A DNA stretch of 64,000 bases from Lachnospiraceae bacterium (GCA_029219245.1 JAQXTA010000015.1:1-64000); one strand, 5' to 3'. Positions 44,806 to 54,130 are shown, counted from the first letter of the stretch. The notes: generated from the letters alone by a model not told the origin. Numbers and translations: made by a program.

Positions 44806-44835
44806 GAAAAGAGTGGACTCGCAAGCCCACTCTTA
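44806..44835 (-). other. Hairpin in the rimP leader
   Basis: Arms AAGAGTGG and CCACTCTT pair around a 10-nt loop between the rimP promoter and start codon. Only four T follow on the minus strand, so it is a weak terminator at best and may be a leader control element. Confidence 0.5.
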
Positions 44836-44861
44836 TCGTAAATACTCTTTATGACTATCTT

Positions 44862-44890
44862 AGTTTAGCACCTTTTGTCTATAGATGCAA
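44862..44890 (-). promoter_or_regulatory. Promoter of the rimP-nusA-infB operon
   Basis: On the minus strand, TTGCAT (44890-44885) and TAAACT (44867-44862) are 17 bases apart. Confidence 0.65.
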
Positions 44891-44939
44891 GCTTTTTGTA
44901 ACACTTCAGCCATTTTTTTAAATAAATTGAAAAAAATGC

Positions 44940-44968
44940 TTGCATTTTGAAGCAATCTATAATAGAAT
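44940..44968 (+). promoter_or_regulatory. Promoter of tRNA-Glu
   Basis: TTGCAT (44940-44945) and TAGAAT (44963-44968) are 17 bases apart, about 20 bases before the tRNA. The -35 hexamer is identical to that of the divergent rimP promoter. Confidence 0.7.
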
Positions 44969-44987
44969 AAGCAAGTGTCAATCATAT

Positions 44988-45059
44988 GGCTCGTTGGTCA
45001 AGCGGTCAAGACGCCGCCCTCTCACGGCGGAATCAGGGGTTCGATTCCCCTACGAGCTG
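44988..45059 (+). tRNA. tRNA-Glu (CTC)
   Basis: A complete cloverleaf is visible. The acceptor 44988-44994 pairs with 45052-45058 (first pair G-T). The D arm has GGTCAAGCGGTC. The anticodon stem CCGCC/GGCGG encloses CTCTCAC with CTC at 45021-45023. The T arm GGGG TTCGATT CCCC follows, then discriminator G at 45059. CCA is not encoded. A strong terminator follows at 45091. Confidence 0.95.
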
Positions 45060-45090
45060 TTGACTGTTTATACAGCCCAACCCTGAAAAG

Positions 45091-45131
45091 ATGCTTAGTT
45101 ACTGGATTTCCGGTAGTTAGGCATATTTTTT
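45091..45131 (+). terminator. Terminator of tRNA-Glu
   Basis: A 15-pair stem with several wobbles around a 4-nt loop (45091-45124) is followed by ATTTTTT. Confidence 0.85.
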
Positions 45132-45177
45132 ATTTAGCAACTTTACACAAATCCGGCAGCTTAACGGAGGTTTTCTC

Positions 45178-45326
45178 ATGAATGATTTAATCAGAAACAT
45201 TGATAAAATACATACTACTGACATGGGTATGGAGCGTATCGCCAAAACCTCGCTCTTACTTCCGATGTCGTAACATGGTGTAAAGAACGTATCATAGACA
45301 AAGGAGGAACGATGGATGTTGTGTGA
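45178..45326 (+). pseudogene. Broken DUF3781-type gene
   Basis: An ATG at 45178 with GGAGG upstream reads MNDLIRNIDKIHTTDMGMER, the N-terminus typical of DUF3781 proteins. The frame is then lost near 45245-45263. A different frame continues with SDVVTWCKERIIDKGG, which is the next conserved part of the same family. The gene then stops at 45324-45326, lacking the C-terminal half. So it carries a frameshift and a 3' deletion. Its end provides the ribosome binding site of the DinB-like gene. Confidence 0.75.
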
Positions 45327-45828
45327 CGATATAAGATATTTAACAGACCGAGCCTTGTGGGAAACGGAAAATCTAATGAAATGTATTCCGGATGAGCTTT
45401 GGGACAAGCGATACGATGGCATTCCCATGTGGAAATACCTTTATCACATGCTCTATTCTATGGATCGGTGGTACATAAATCCCTGTGACCCTTCCTATCA
45501 GAATCCGGATTTTCATACCGATACTCTGGCAGATTTGAATGTAATTCCACAGGAAGAATCTCTGAACAGGGAACAATTGGAAACTTATTTTTATCACATC
45601 CGCGAAAAAATTCAAAACTATATTAATACATTAGAGGATTCTGTCCTTTCTGAAAACCCGGAAAATTGTAATATGAGCCGTTTTCGTCTGATTTTAGGGC
45701 AATTCCGACATTGGCACCGTCACATGGGCATTATTTATGGCTTTATCATAGAAGATGCCGCCAAATGGCCATATGTGCTCAATATGCTTGGAGAATATCC
45801 GGAAGAACCGATGCCGAACTTCTATTAA
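45316..45828 (+). CDS. DinB-like putative metal-dependent protein
   Basis: This 170-residue protein has a predicted four-helix layout with possible metal ligands in MWKYLYHMLYSMDRWYIN (His, about 40) and FRHWHRHMGIIYGF (His cluster, about 140). That is the pattern of the DinB/YfiT-like superfamily, whose members include thiol transferases. The function is unknown. GGAGG at 45303-45307 precedes ATG 45316 by eight bases. It is only 12 bases from the truncated DUF3781 remnant. Confidence 0.7.
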   Translation: MLCDDIRYLTDRALWETENLMKCIPDELWDKRYDGIPMWKYLYHMLYSMDRWYINPCDPSYQNPDFHTDTLADLNVIPQEESLNREQLETYFYHIREKIQNYINTLEDSVLSENPENCNMSRFRLILGQFRHWHRHMGIIYGFIIEDAAKWPYVLNMLGEYPEEPMPNFY

Positions 45829-45850
45829 ATCATGGAAGCACTATCTCCTT

Positions 45851-45883
45851 AAAATAAAAACGAGAGGCTGAAACCTCTCGTTG
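45851..45883 (-). terminator. Terminator of the polC unit
   Basis: A perfect 9-bp stem (45860-45868 with 45875-45883) is followed on the minus strand by TTTTATTTT. It could weakly stop the convergent DinB-like transcript too. Confidence 0.85.
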
Positions 45884-45947
45884 AACTTCTTCATCATTCG
45901 GTCAGTTTTTATTTTACCGTCCTGTCAGAACCTTATTCCATTTTTCT

Positions 45948-48900
45948 CTACATCGCAAAATCAAACAAGCTAATCTGATTGGATTCCGGCAGATTACCAA
46001 GCAATCCCAGCGTATCCATCAGCTCGACGATGGTTTTGGAGGCTTTCGTCCGCTGACGGAAATCATCTTTGGACAGAAAAGGACCGTCTTTGGCGGCTTC
46101 CACAATTGCATCGGCAGCCTTTTCCCCCAGACCGTCAATACTGTTTAAGGACGGCATCAGCTTACCATCTACCACCTGAAACAGTCGTGACTGTGCTGTA
46201 AAAATATCAATCGGTTCAAACTCGAAGCCTCTTGCATACATTTCCTGCACAATTTTCATATCTTTATAGGCATCCTGTTCCTTCTTGGAAAGGGTATCAC
46301 TTCTTCGTTTGTAATCTGCCATCACATTTTCCAGATGTTTTTGTCCCTGGCACATCAGTTCATAGGAGAATGCCGATGCTCTGATACTGAAATAAGCCGC
46401 ATAGTAAGCAAGCGGATAATTCACTTTACAATAAGCAATTCTCCATGCCATCATAACGTAAGCCGCTGCATGGGCTTTCGGGAACATGTATTTAATTTTC
46501 TTGCAGGACCAGATATACCAATCCGGCACACCTGCCTCCGTCATAGCCTGCTCCCATTCCGGTTTCAGGCCTTTTCCTTTACGCACGCTTTCCATGATGG
46601 TAAAAGAAAGGCTCGGTTCCACACCGGTCTGAATAAGGTAAATCATAATATCATCACGACAACAGATTGCCGTAGAAATCGTTGCTTTTCCCTCTTCAAT
46701 CAAGGTCTGGGCATTGCCCAGCCACACGTCGGTTCCATGGGACAAACCGGAAATACGAACCAAGTCCGTAAAACATTTCGGCTTGGCATCAATAACCATC
46801 TGGATAACGAAATCCGTACCGAACTCCGGAATACCAAGGCAGCCCACCTTACATCCGCCAATCTGTTCCGGCGTAATCCCCAGTGCCTCTGTGGAGCTGA
46901 ACAAGGACATAACCTGCTTGTCATCAAGCGGAATCGTAACCGGATCAATGCCTGTCATATCCTGTAGCATACGAATCATAGTCGGATCATCATGTCCAAG
47001 AATATCAAGTTTTAGCAGGTTGTGGTCTATGGAATGATAATCAAAGTGTGTGGTAATGGTTTCCGTCGTCATATCGTTTGCAGGATGCTGTACCGGTGTA
47101 AAGGAATTGATATCTTCTCCCACAGGCAGTACAACAATACCGCCCGGATGCTGACCGGTACTTCTGCGCACACCGGTGCAGCCTGTTACAATCCGGTTGA
47201 TTTCACAGGTTCTTTTATGTTTTCCACGCTCTTCATAATAATTTTTTACATAACCAAATGCTGTTTTATCCGCAAGGGTACCAATCGTTCCGGCACGAAA
47301 GGTTTGTCCGTAACCGAAAATAACTTCCGTATACTTATGAGCCTTACTCTGGTATTCACCGGAAAAGTTCAAGTCAATATCCGGCTCCTTATCTCCCTTA
47401 AATCCGAGGAAGGTTTCAAAAGGAATATCAAAGCCTTCCTTACGAAGCGGTGTCCCGCATACCGGACAGTTTTTATCCGGCATATCACAGCCTGCACCAC
47501 CGCCGTAAGCCTTTACTTCTTCCGAATCAAAATCATAATAATGGCAGTTTGGGCATAAATAATGGGGACTCAAAGAGTTAACCTCTGTAATTCCCGCCAT
47601 ATTCGCTACAAAGGAAGAACCTACGGAACCACGAGAACCTACGAGGTAGCCATCCTCTACCGACTTCCACACTAACTTCTGTGCAATAATATACATTACG
47701 GCAAAGCCGTTGGAGATAATGGAATTTAATTCCTTCTGCAAACGCGCCTCAACTACATCCGGCAGCGTTTCTCCATATAGTTCATGGGCTCTGTTATAGC
47801 AGATATCCGTAAGCTGCTGGTCACTGTTCTCAATGACCGGCGGGCATTTGTCCGGACGGACCGGCGACATAGATTCCACCATATCGGCAATCAGGTTGGT
47901 ATTCGTAATGACTACCTCCTGTGCCTTATCGCTGCCCAGATAAGCAAACTCTTCCAACATTTCTTCGGTCGTTCTGAAATACAAAGGTGCCTGATTATCC
48001 GCATCGGTAAATCCCTGTCCCGCCATAATAATACGGCGGTATATTTCATCCTCCGGATCTAAAAAATGAACGTCACAGGTTGCAACGACCGGTTTATGAA
48101 ACTGCTCGCCCAGCTTCACAATCTTCCGGTTCATATCCATAATATCTTCCATGGAATTGATATTCGGAACCTTCTCCGATTCAATCATAAAACGGTTATT
48201 TCCACAGGGTTGAATCTCCAGATAATCATAAAAATGAACCAGTCTGGCGATTTCGGCATCTGCTTTTCCTTCTAACAATGCCCGGTACAGTTCGCCAGCT
48301 TCACAGGCACTTCCTAAAATTAAACCTTCCCGGTACTGCAAAAGCAGACTTTTCGGAATTCTCGGTCTTCTGGCAAAGTAAGTCAGATGGGACTGCGAAA
48401 CCAAACGATATAAATTCATACGCCCAACATTGTTTTTTGCCAGAATAATGGCATGGTAAGTGGGCAATCTTTTGATGATTTCCGGACTGGATTTTCCCAA
48501 AGCGTTTACTTTGGCTAAGGTATCTGCACCATCTTTTTCCAGCATCTGAATAAACTTCACGAAAATCTCTGCAGTTGCCTCCGCATCATCAACAGCACGA
48601 TGATGATTCTCCAAAGAAATCCCCAGTGTTTTGGCTACCGCATCTAAAGTATGCTTTGCCTGTCCCGGCAACAGCACTCTGGCAATACCAACCGTATCAA
48701 TATAAGTAAAATCATGCTCAATGCCTAATCGGTCACAATTTTCCATAATAAAGCTCATATCAAAATTAGCATTATGAGCAACCAGCACTGCTCCTTTACA
48801 AAACTCCATAAATTGTGGCAGTATGACATCTATCTGCGGAGCATCCATAACCATCTCATCATTGATACTGGTCAGTTTCTCAATTTCAAACGGAATCGGG

Positions 48901-50525
48901 ACATCCGGATTGACAAAAGTAGAAAAACGCCCAGTAATTTTACCTTCTTCCACTTTTACCGCACCGATTTCAATAATCCGGTTATTCACCGGAGAAAATC
49001 CGGTTGTTTCAATATCGAATACGACAAACGTTTCCTGAAGATTTTGGCCTTTATCATTTGTTACAATCTCTTTTAAATCATCTACCAGATAGGCTTCCAC
49101 CCCATAAATCACTTTAAAGAAATCCTGTTTGTCCGGTTCGGTATCCCCGGCTTCTTTTCGTTTATTCTTCTCCTCTTTCCACAAATCCTCCCAGACATGA
49201 TTCGCATCCGGGAAAGACTGTACTACGCCATGATCCGTAATCGCTACCGCAGGGTGTCCCCATTTATAGGCACGTTTCACAATATCCTTGGCTTCCGAAA
49301 CACCATCCATATCGCTCATTTTCGTATGGCAATGCAGTTCCACCCTTTTGCGTACACTGGTGTCGGAACGGGAAGTTGTAAAATCCGGTATTTTTTTGAC
49401 ACCAAAAATAGAACCGATGGTCAGCTCACTATCGAACTTATCTACCATGGTTGTACCCTTGATTTTGACAAATACACCCGGTTTCATCCCCGATGTAATC
49501 TCATCTACCTGGTCATTGTGCGCAAACATTTTTATGGTCATCGTATCCGTAAAATCTGTAATATCATAAATCAGAATGGTACGCTCATTGCGTATCTCCC
49601 GTTTATCAAAGTTCAGAATCTTACCGCGGATAACGACTTCTCCCATTTCTCCCACAATTTCTTCCATGTGGATGGCTTCTTCCTCAAAATCCCTGCCATA
49701 TAGTACATCCGGATTATCCGAGCGTTTTACAGCACGCTTGGTATCAGCACCACCATTCTTATCTTTCCGGAAACCTTTTTCCAACCTGCTGCCGGATGCT
49801 GCTTCTTTGACAGCTTCTTTTGCAACGTTACCGTCTCCTGCTACACCGGCTGCGGCACCGTCTGCCTGGCTGCCTGCTGTCAGTAGATTACTTTCTGTAC
49901 CTGTCTCTGCGGCATTTTCTCCGATTGCTTCCGTCGTTTTTCCATAGCCTGCTCGTGCCGAAATTTCTGCCACCTGCATCGCCAGTTTTTTCTCGTCCTC
50001 TTCTTTGTATTTCCCGGTCTTTCGTTCTTTATAGCCAATTCCGATTTCTACGGCAAATGCACAGCGTTCGTTCAGAATCTTGTCCAAAATGCGTATCAAT
50101 TCCTCTGCTTTTCCCTTTCCTAGAACGCTGTCTTCTACGGTTAACATAACTTGTTTCTCGGAAGGAAACTCTATATCCGCATTTTTAAAAAGATTATATT
50201 CTATCGGCGAATATTCTCGTAATTCCAGCAATATACTGTCCCGATAAATAGTCATAAACTTCTCCGGATTGTACTGGGAAGAAAGATGGTATCTCTCATA
50301 AATACGAATCGTCATTGCTGCATTCGGAAAAAACTGTTTTTTAATCTCCCGCTCTACCCGAAAAACATCTTCTTTCTGAATCAACCGTTCTGAAGATATG
50401 TAAATTCTCAGAAAGTCCTTCCGCTTTGTCGCAGAAACCTTCTCCACCATAACCTGTTCAAACAAATCATGAATGCCTGTATCCAGTTTTAAAGTCGGAA
50501 ACACCTCGAAAAATTTCTTTGACAT
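45948..50525 (-). CDS. polC: DNA polymerase III, PolC-type alpha subunit
   Basis: This 1525-residue replicative polymerase has an N-terminal region (about 1-200), an acidic/Ala-rich low-complexity insert (about 195-265) and an OB-fold part. A PHP domain follows (HCHTKMSDMDGVSEA, about 395, split by an insertion), containing the DEDDh proofreading exonuclease (FVVFDIETTGFSPVNNRIIE, about 498). The polymerase core has VGSRGSVGSSFVANM (about 957), zinc-ribbon CPNC/CPVC pairs (about 988 and 1018) and PDIDLNFSGEYQ. I chose ATG 50525 (SKKFFEVFP), the family-like start, though its ribosome binding site is weak. An alternative TTG at 50570 would overlap ispG. Confidence 0.96.
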   Translation of the reverse strand: MSKKFFEVFPTLKLDTGIHDLFEQVMVEKVSATKRKDFLRIYISSERLIQKEDVFRVEREIKKQFFPNAAMTIRIYERYHLSSQYNPEKFMTIYRDSILLELREYSPIEYNLFKNADIEFPSEKQVMLTVEDSVLGKGKAEELIRILDKILNERCAFAVEIGIGYKERKTGKYKEEDEKKLAMQVAEISARAGYGKTTEAIGENAAETGTESNLLTAGSQADGAAAGVAGDGNVAKEAVKEAASGSRLEKGFRKDKNGGADTKRAVKRSDNPDVLYGRDFEEEAIHMEEIVGEMGEVVIRGKILNFDKREIRNERTILIYDITDFTDTMTIKMFAHNDQVDEITSGMKPGVFVKIKGTTMVDKFDSELTIGSIFGVKKIPDFTTSRSDTSVRKRVELHCHTKMSDMDGVSEAKDIVKRAYKWGHPAVAITDHGVVQSFPDANHVWEDLWKEEKNKRKEAGDTEPDKQDFFKVIYGVEAYLVDDLKEIVTNDKGQNLQETFVVFDIETTGFSPVNNRIIEIGAVKVEEGKITGRFSTFVNPDVPIPFEIEKLTSINDEMVMDAPQIDVILPQFMEFCKGAVLVAHNANFDMSFIMENCDRLGIEHDFTYIDTVGIARVLLPGQAKHTLDAVAKTLGISLENHHRAVDDAEATAEIFVKFIQMLEKDGADTLAKVNALGKSSPEIIKRLPTYHAIILAKNNVGRMNLYRLVSQSHLTYFARRPRIPKSLLLQYREGLILGSACEAGELYRALLEGKADAEIARLVHFYDYLEIQPCGNNRFMIESEKVPNINSMEDIMDMNRKIVKLGEQFHKPVVATCDVHFLDPEDEIYRRIIMAGQGFTDADNQAPLYFRTTEEMLEEFAYLGSDKAQEVVITNTNLIADMVESMSPVRPDKCPPVIENSDQQLTDICYNRAHELYGETLPDVVEARLQKELNSIISNGFAVMYIIAQKLVWKSVEDGYLVGSRGSVGSSFVANMAGITEVNSLSPHYLCPNCHYYDFDSEEVKAYGGGAGCDMPDKNCPVCGTPLRKEGFDIPFETFLGFKGDKEPDIDLNFSGEYQSKAHKYTEVIFGYGQTFRAGTIGTLADKTAFGYVKNYYEERGKHKRTCEINRIVTGCTGVRRSTGQHPGGIVVLPVGEDINSFTPVQHPANDMTTETITTHFDYHSIDHNLLKLDILGHDDPTMIRMLQDMTGIDPVTIPLDDKQVMSLFSSTEALGITPEQIGGCKVGCLGIPEFGTDFVIQMVIDAKPKCFTDLVRISGLSHGTDVWLGNAQTLIEEGKATISTAICCRDDIMIYLIQTGVEPSLSFTIMESVRKGKGLKPEWEQAMTEAGVPDWYIWSCKKIKYMFPKAHAAAYVMMAWRIAYCKVNYPLAYYAAYFSIRASAFSYELMCQGQKHLENVMADYKRRSDTLSKKEQDAYKDMKIVQEMYARGFEFEPIDIFTAQSRLFQVVDGKLMPSLNSIDGLGEKAADAIVEAAKDGPFLSKDDFRQRTKASKTIVELMDTLGLLGNLPESNQISLFDFAM

Positions 50526-50557
50526 TTCTATCTCGTGCCTTTCTTTCTGTATCTTTT

Positions 50558-51613
50558 CTAACCTTCCCAATGGAGCAGTTCTTCACGCAGGGTATTTAAA
50601 AGTTCTGCTTCCGGAACCTTTTTCACTATTTCGCCTTTTTTGATAAGCAGTCCTTCACCGACACCACCTGCAATGCCAATATCTGCTTCTTTGGCTTCTC
50701 CCGGTCCGTTTACGGCACAGCCCATAACAGCCACCTTGATATCTAGCGGAATATCTGCAACCATCTCTTCAACCTGATTCGCCAGACCGATCAGATCAAT
50801 CCGGGTACGTCCGCAAGTCGGACAGGAAACTACTTCGATACCGCCCTTGCGAAGTCCTAATGTTCTAAGAATCAGTTTCGCCGACTTAATTTCTTCTTCC
50901 GGATCTCCGGTCAGAGAAACACGAATCGTATCACCGATGCCCTGATTTAAAATAATACCAAGTCCGATTGCTGATTTAATATTACCACTCTGCACCGTAC
51001 CGGATTCCGTAATACCTACATGCAGCGGATAATTGGTTTTTGCTGCCAGAATCTCATGTGCTTTTACGCACATCATAACATCCGAAGACTTGATGCTGAT
51101 GACCAGATTGTCATACCCAAGTTCTTCGATGATTTTTACTTTGTCCAATGCACTCTCTACAATCCCCTCAGCCGTTACGCCATGATACTTTTCCACCAGT
51201 TCCTTTTCCAGCGAACCGCTGTTTACGCCGACACGAATCGGAATATTTCTCTCCTTTGCAACTGCAACCACCGCTGCTACCTTCTCGCGGCTGCCGATAT
51301 TACCGGGATTGATACGAATCTTATCTGCGCCGTTTTCCATTGCGGCAATCGCCATCTTATAATCAAAATGAACATCTGCTACAAGTGGAATATGAATCTG
51401 TTTCTTAATCTCCTTAATGGCTTTAGCCGCTTCCAGAGTCGGCACCGTACAGCGGATAATTTCACATCCCGCCTTCTCCAGCCGCAGAATCTGAGCAACC
51501 GTAGCCTCTACGTCCTCTGTTTTTGTATTTGTCATAGACTGGATTAAGATGGGATTACCCCCACCAATTACTTTATCTCCGATTTTTACAACCTTTGTCT
51601 GATCTCGATACAT
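50558..51613 (-). CDS. ispG: 4-hydroxy-3-methylbut-2-en-1-yl diphosphate synthase
   Basis: This 351-residue enzyme runs the penultimate step of the MEP isoprenoid pathway with a 4Fe-4S cluster. The N-terminal barrel starts [20 protein letters not shown]. Cluster ligands are in [12 protein letters not shown] and [21 protein letters not shown] 51613 is preceded by GGAGG. The other MEP gene dxr lies at 55261 in the neighbouring operon, as is common in Firmicutes (dxr-rseP-ispG-polC order), here interrupted by a kinase/phosphatase pair. Confidence 0.96.
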   Translation of the reverse strand: MYRDQTKVVKIGDKVIGGGNPILIQSMTNTKTEDVEATVAQILRLEKAGCEIIRCTVPTLEAAKAIKEIKKQIHIPLVADVHFDYKMAIAAMENGADKIRINPGNIGSREKVAAVVAVAKERNIPIRVGVNSGSLEKELVEKYHGVTAEGIVESALDKVKIIEELGYDNLVISIKSSDVMMCVKAHEILAAKTNYPLHVGITESGTVQSGNIKSAIGLGIILNQGIGDTIRVSLTGDPEEEIKSAKLILRTLGLRKGGIEVVSCPTCGRTRIDLIGLANQVEEMVADIPLDIKVAVMGCAVNGPGEAKEADIGIAGGVGEGLLIKKGEIVKKVPEAELLNTLREELLHWEG

Positions 51614-51638
51614 ATTTTCCTCCATGCCATCTTTTTCT

Positions 51639-51782
51639 CTATTCCATTACTTCCTTTTTCTGCTCTTCCAAAAGCTCTCTGACCTTTTGTTTCGCTTCCT
51701 CCAAATCCTTACATCCATCTAAAATCATAGAAACCATTTTCAGAATTTTATCAAACTGTTTATCTGTCATTTTTTCTTCCAT
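51639..51782 (-). CDS. 47-residue charged protein upstream of ispG
   Basis: ATG 51782 is preceded by AAGGGGG with good spacing and opens 47 codons ending 25 bases before ispG. The sequence is helical and charged ([19 protein letters not shown], then [20 protein letters not shown]). It is probably a real small gene in the ispG-polC unit. I do not recognise a family; it lacks the Spo0E SQELD motif. Confidence 0.6.
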   Translation of the reverse strand: MEEKMTDKQFDKILKMVSMILDGCKDLEEAKQKVRELLEEQKKEVME

Positions 51783-51850
51783 GCCATTACCCCCTTAGGG
51801 AATATTATAGGCTTTTTCCTTTCCTTTCGTCAATCGAAGATACAACTTTT

Positions 51851-53056
51851 TCATTGCTTAGATTCCTGCCCGTTTTTGCTCTGCAAATAGAAAATACGTT
51901 CCTTCCGCTCTCCGGTGATACAGTCAGTCAGACTAACGGACAATTCCTGCATTCCTTGCTTTTCAAAAAGCTCCTGTTCCAGTTCAAAAACAAGATTTCC
52001 CTGTGGGTTGTATACACTGTCATATTGAATGACTAATTTCTGTCCCTGCTTATTATAGACAATAACCGGAAGTACCGTTTTGATTTCGTTTTCCCTTGCA
52101 AACAGCGTTAATCCAGAGGTCAGTATCCAAAAGAGAGCCACTCCTAATCCTAACCCAAGCAAACCAATTGTTTTTTTCTCTGTCAGCCAGATTTTTTTCT
52201 CCAGTCTTTTCAGACCATAAACCTGCTGTTTTCTCATACTGTGCCGCCATTTTCTGCCAGCTCTCTCTTTGTTCTGTAAGTCGCTTTTTAATTCCTCTAT
52301 GGACTGGTAGCGTTTGGAAGGCTCTTTTTCCGTACACTTCTTTACAATCCATTCGATTCCATAAGACAGTTCAGGATTTAAGCTACGCACCGGCCGAATC
52401 CCATAAGGCGGCTTTAACGGATGATATCCGGTCAGCATATGATACAGAACCGCTCCCACCGTATAAATATCACTGCGCTCATCTAGGGAGTTTTCCCCCT
52501 GCCATCCTGCCGCAAACTGCTCCGGTGCCGCATATCCATAAGTTCCTGCCAGATGATCCGGTTGTTTTCCGATATATTGAAGAGAGAGTGCCGCGCCAAA
52601 ATCAACCATGCGCAATTTGCCATCAGGACATACCATAATATTTTCCGGCTTTAAATCCCGGTAAATAACCGACGGTTTCTGTTCATGCAAATAAACAAAC
52701 AAGGAGAGAATTTCTTCTATCCATTCACATGCCTGTTCTTCCGGTATTTTTTCCTCCTGTTCTATCACTTTATGTAAACCAATCCCCTCTATGTACTCCA
52801 TGACGAGATACCAGTTTTCCTCATAAAAGTAATCATACAACTCCGGCAGCATTGCATGTTTTAACTTTCTTAGCATCTCCATTTCTGTTTTGAGCTGGTA
52901 TTCTTCCGCCTTTGCAGCCTTAATTGCCACAAAGCGTTCCAGGTTTCTGTCCCATGCCAGATAGACAAGTCCGCTGCCGCCTTCTCCGATTACCTTCCGC
53001 AACTCATATTTTCCCGCTAAAACAATCGGTGCTGTTTCTTCCTTCACACAACCCAT
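51851..53056 (-). CDS. Membrane-anchored Ser/Thr protein kinase
   Basis: This 401-residue Hanks-type kinase has a Gly-rich loop IGEGGSGLVYLAWD (about 22-35), a catalytic Lys in VAIKAAKAEE, a catalytic loop VIYRDLKPENIMV (about 130), a DFG motif MVDFGAAL and an APE motif in YAAPEQF. A single membrane helix (about 295-320) precedes a short extracytoplasmic tail of about 75 residues with no PASTA repeats. The catalytic His of HRD is Tyr (YRD), which is seen in active kinases of this type. It is paired with the PP2C phosphatase upstream. Confidence 0.9.
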   Translation of the reverse strand: MGCVKEETAPIVLAGKYELRKVIGEGGSGLVYLAWDRNLERFVAIKAAKAEEYQLKTEMEMLRKLKHAMLPELYDYFYEENWYLVMEYIEGIGLHKVIEQEEKIPEEQACEWIEEILSLFVYLHEQKPSVIYRDLKPENIMVCPDGKLRMVDFGAALSLQYIGKQPDHLAGTYGYAAPEQFAAGWQGENSLDERSDIYTVGAVLYHMLTGYHPLKPPYGIRPVRSLNPELSYGIEWIVKKCTEKEPSKRYQSIEELKSDLQNKERAGRKWRHSMRKQQVYGLKRLEKKIWLTEKKTIGLLGLGLGVALFWILTSGLTLFARENEIKTVLPVIVYNKQGQKLVIQYDSVYNPQGNLVFELEQELFEKQGMQELSVSLTDCITGERKERIFYLQSKNGQESKQ

Positions 53057-53119
53057 ACCTTCTCCTCTTTTCTTTACTTAGTTGTTTAAATAATTGCGCA
53101 ACTCACGATTTTTCATTTT

Positions 53120-53195
53120 GAATTGTACACAATTCACAAAAAAGAGGCGATTTGCCACCGCATCTGGAGCCTCGTTTTGTGATTGTGCACAATTC
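53120..53195. repeat. Nested inverted repeat with internal palindromes, includes PP2C terminator
   Basis: Arms 53120-53148 and 53169-53195 are imperfect reverse complements (27-29 nt, a few indels) around a 20-nt loop. Each arm contains its own palindrome: GAATTGTACACAATTC in the left, ATTGTGCACAAT in the right. On the minus strand the inner GAGGC/GCCTC stem is followed by TTTTTT, a terminator for the PP2C gene. The outer arms go far beyond what a terminator needs. Confidence 0.8.
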
Positions 53196-53225
53196 TAAGA
53201 TTAAATTGACTTGTTTCGCAATTAT

Positions 53226-53957
53226 CTACTTCATCGTACTTATGTAAACCGCAGATAAATTATCCTTTTCACCACGCCGCAACGCAGCTTCTGCAAGTTC
53301 CTTTAATCTTCTATCCCCATTTTCGGTTTCCATCCGGCTATTCTGCAACACTTCCCATATTTCTGCTTCCTGCAGCCTGCGAAAAAAGCCATCACTACAT
53401 AACAAAAAAGCTTCCCTCTTGTGGGCAATTCCCATTTTGAAATCCGGTACAAAGAAGCCAAAGCTACCTACACATCTGGTTAGTTTGTTTTCTTCCTGCA
53501 CGTGATCCTTTGTCAGTTGTTTTATCCGGGTCCTCTTCCCGATTTTTTTTCTTCGAAGCTGATAAATTCTGCTGTCCCCGAGGTGCCAGAGCAGATATCT
53601 TTTTTCCCACAATACAAGTACGGACATGGTTGTCCCCATTGCCACATTATGTTTTTGTGCATAAAACTTTATTCTGCCTTGCATCTGATAAACCTTTCGC
53701 TCCAGCGAGCGTCGGATAACCCAGAGTGGTTTTTTCTTTCCAATCGCAGAAATCAAGTCATCATAAAACCAGGTTACCAGTTCCTCTACGACATAGCCAC
53801 TGGCACCTTCACCCCAGTCCATACCGCCCATGCCATCACAGACAGCCGCCATAAATACCCTTCCTCTGCACGTAAGTGCCTTTAGTACAATAATAGAATC
53901 CTGATTTATTTTTCGAACCTTTCCCTTATCCCAATATATATTGACATGGTAATCCAA
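53226..53957 (-). CDS. PP2C-type Ser/Thr protein phosphatase
   Basis: This 243-residue protein has the PP2C motifs INQDSIIVLK (about 17-26), AAVCDGMGGMDWGEGAS (about 37-53), GTTMSVLVLW, LWHLGDSRIYQL and the late EKDNLSAVYIS. It should reverse the work of the neighbouring kinase. I chose a TTG at 53957 with AGGAGG ten bases upstream. A longer open frame reaches an ATG at 54179 but would run through a promoter (54042-54070) and a terminator (54131-54186), and its extra residues are hydrophobic and unlike the family. Confidence 0.85.
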   Translation of the reverse strand: MDYHVNIYWDKGKVRKINQDSIIVLKALTCRGRVFMAAVCDGMGGMDWGEGASGYVVEELVTWFYDDLISAIGKKKPLWVIRRSLERKVYQMQGRIKFYAQKHNVAMGTTMSVLVLWEKRYLLWHLGDSRIYQLRRKKIGKRTRIKQLTKDHVQEENKLTRCVGSFGFFVPDFKMGIAHKREAFLLCSDGFFRRLQEAEIWEVLQNSRMETENGDRRLKELAEAALRRGEKDNLSAVYISTMK

Positions 53958-54041
53958 ATTTCTCTTTCCTCCTGTTTTCCTTTTCTCTAGGAATCTGCAG
54001 CGAATAAGCTGCAAAGAATTTAAGAATGATAGAATAAGCAG

Positions 54042-54070
54042 ATTATACATCTTATCTCTTTTCTTGACAA
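54042..54070 (-). promoter_or_regulatory. Promoter of the PP2C-kinase unit
   Basis: On the minus strand, TTGTCA (54070-54065) and consensus TATAAT (54047-54042) are 17 bases apart. Confidence 0.8.
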
Positions 54071-54130
54071 GAATACAACCTATCCAAAATTTGAGGGTGT
54101 CATTTAGTAAAATCGGAGAAAATATATTAT

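Noticed and set aside
44806..44835. Strong terminator in the rimP leader
   Set aside because: The stem is good but only four T follow and no gene lies upstream on that strand; kept as a leader hairpin instead.
46335..46967. Plus-strand frame of 210 codons inside polC
   Set aside because: Antisense shadow with no start signals and no recognisable motif.
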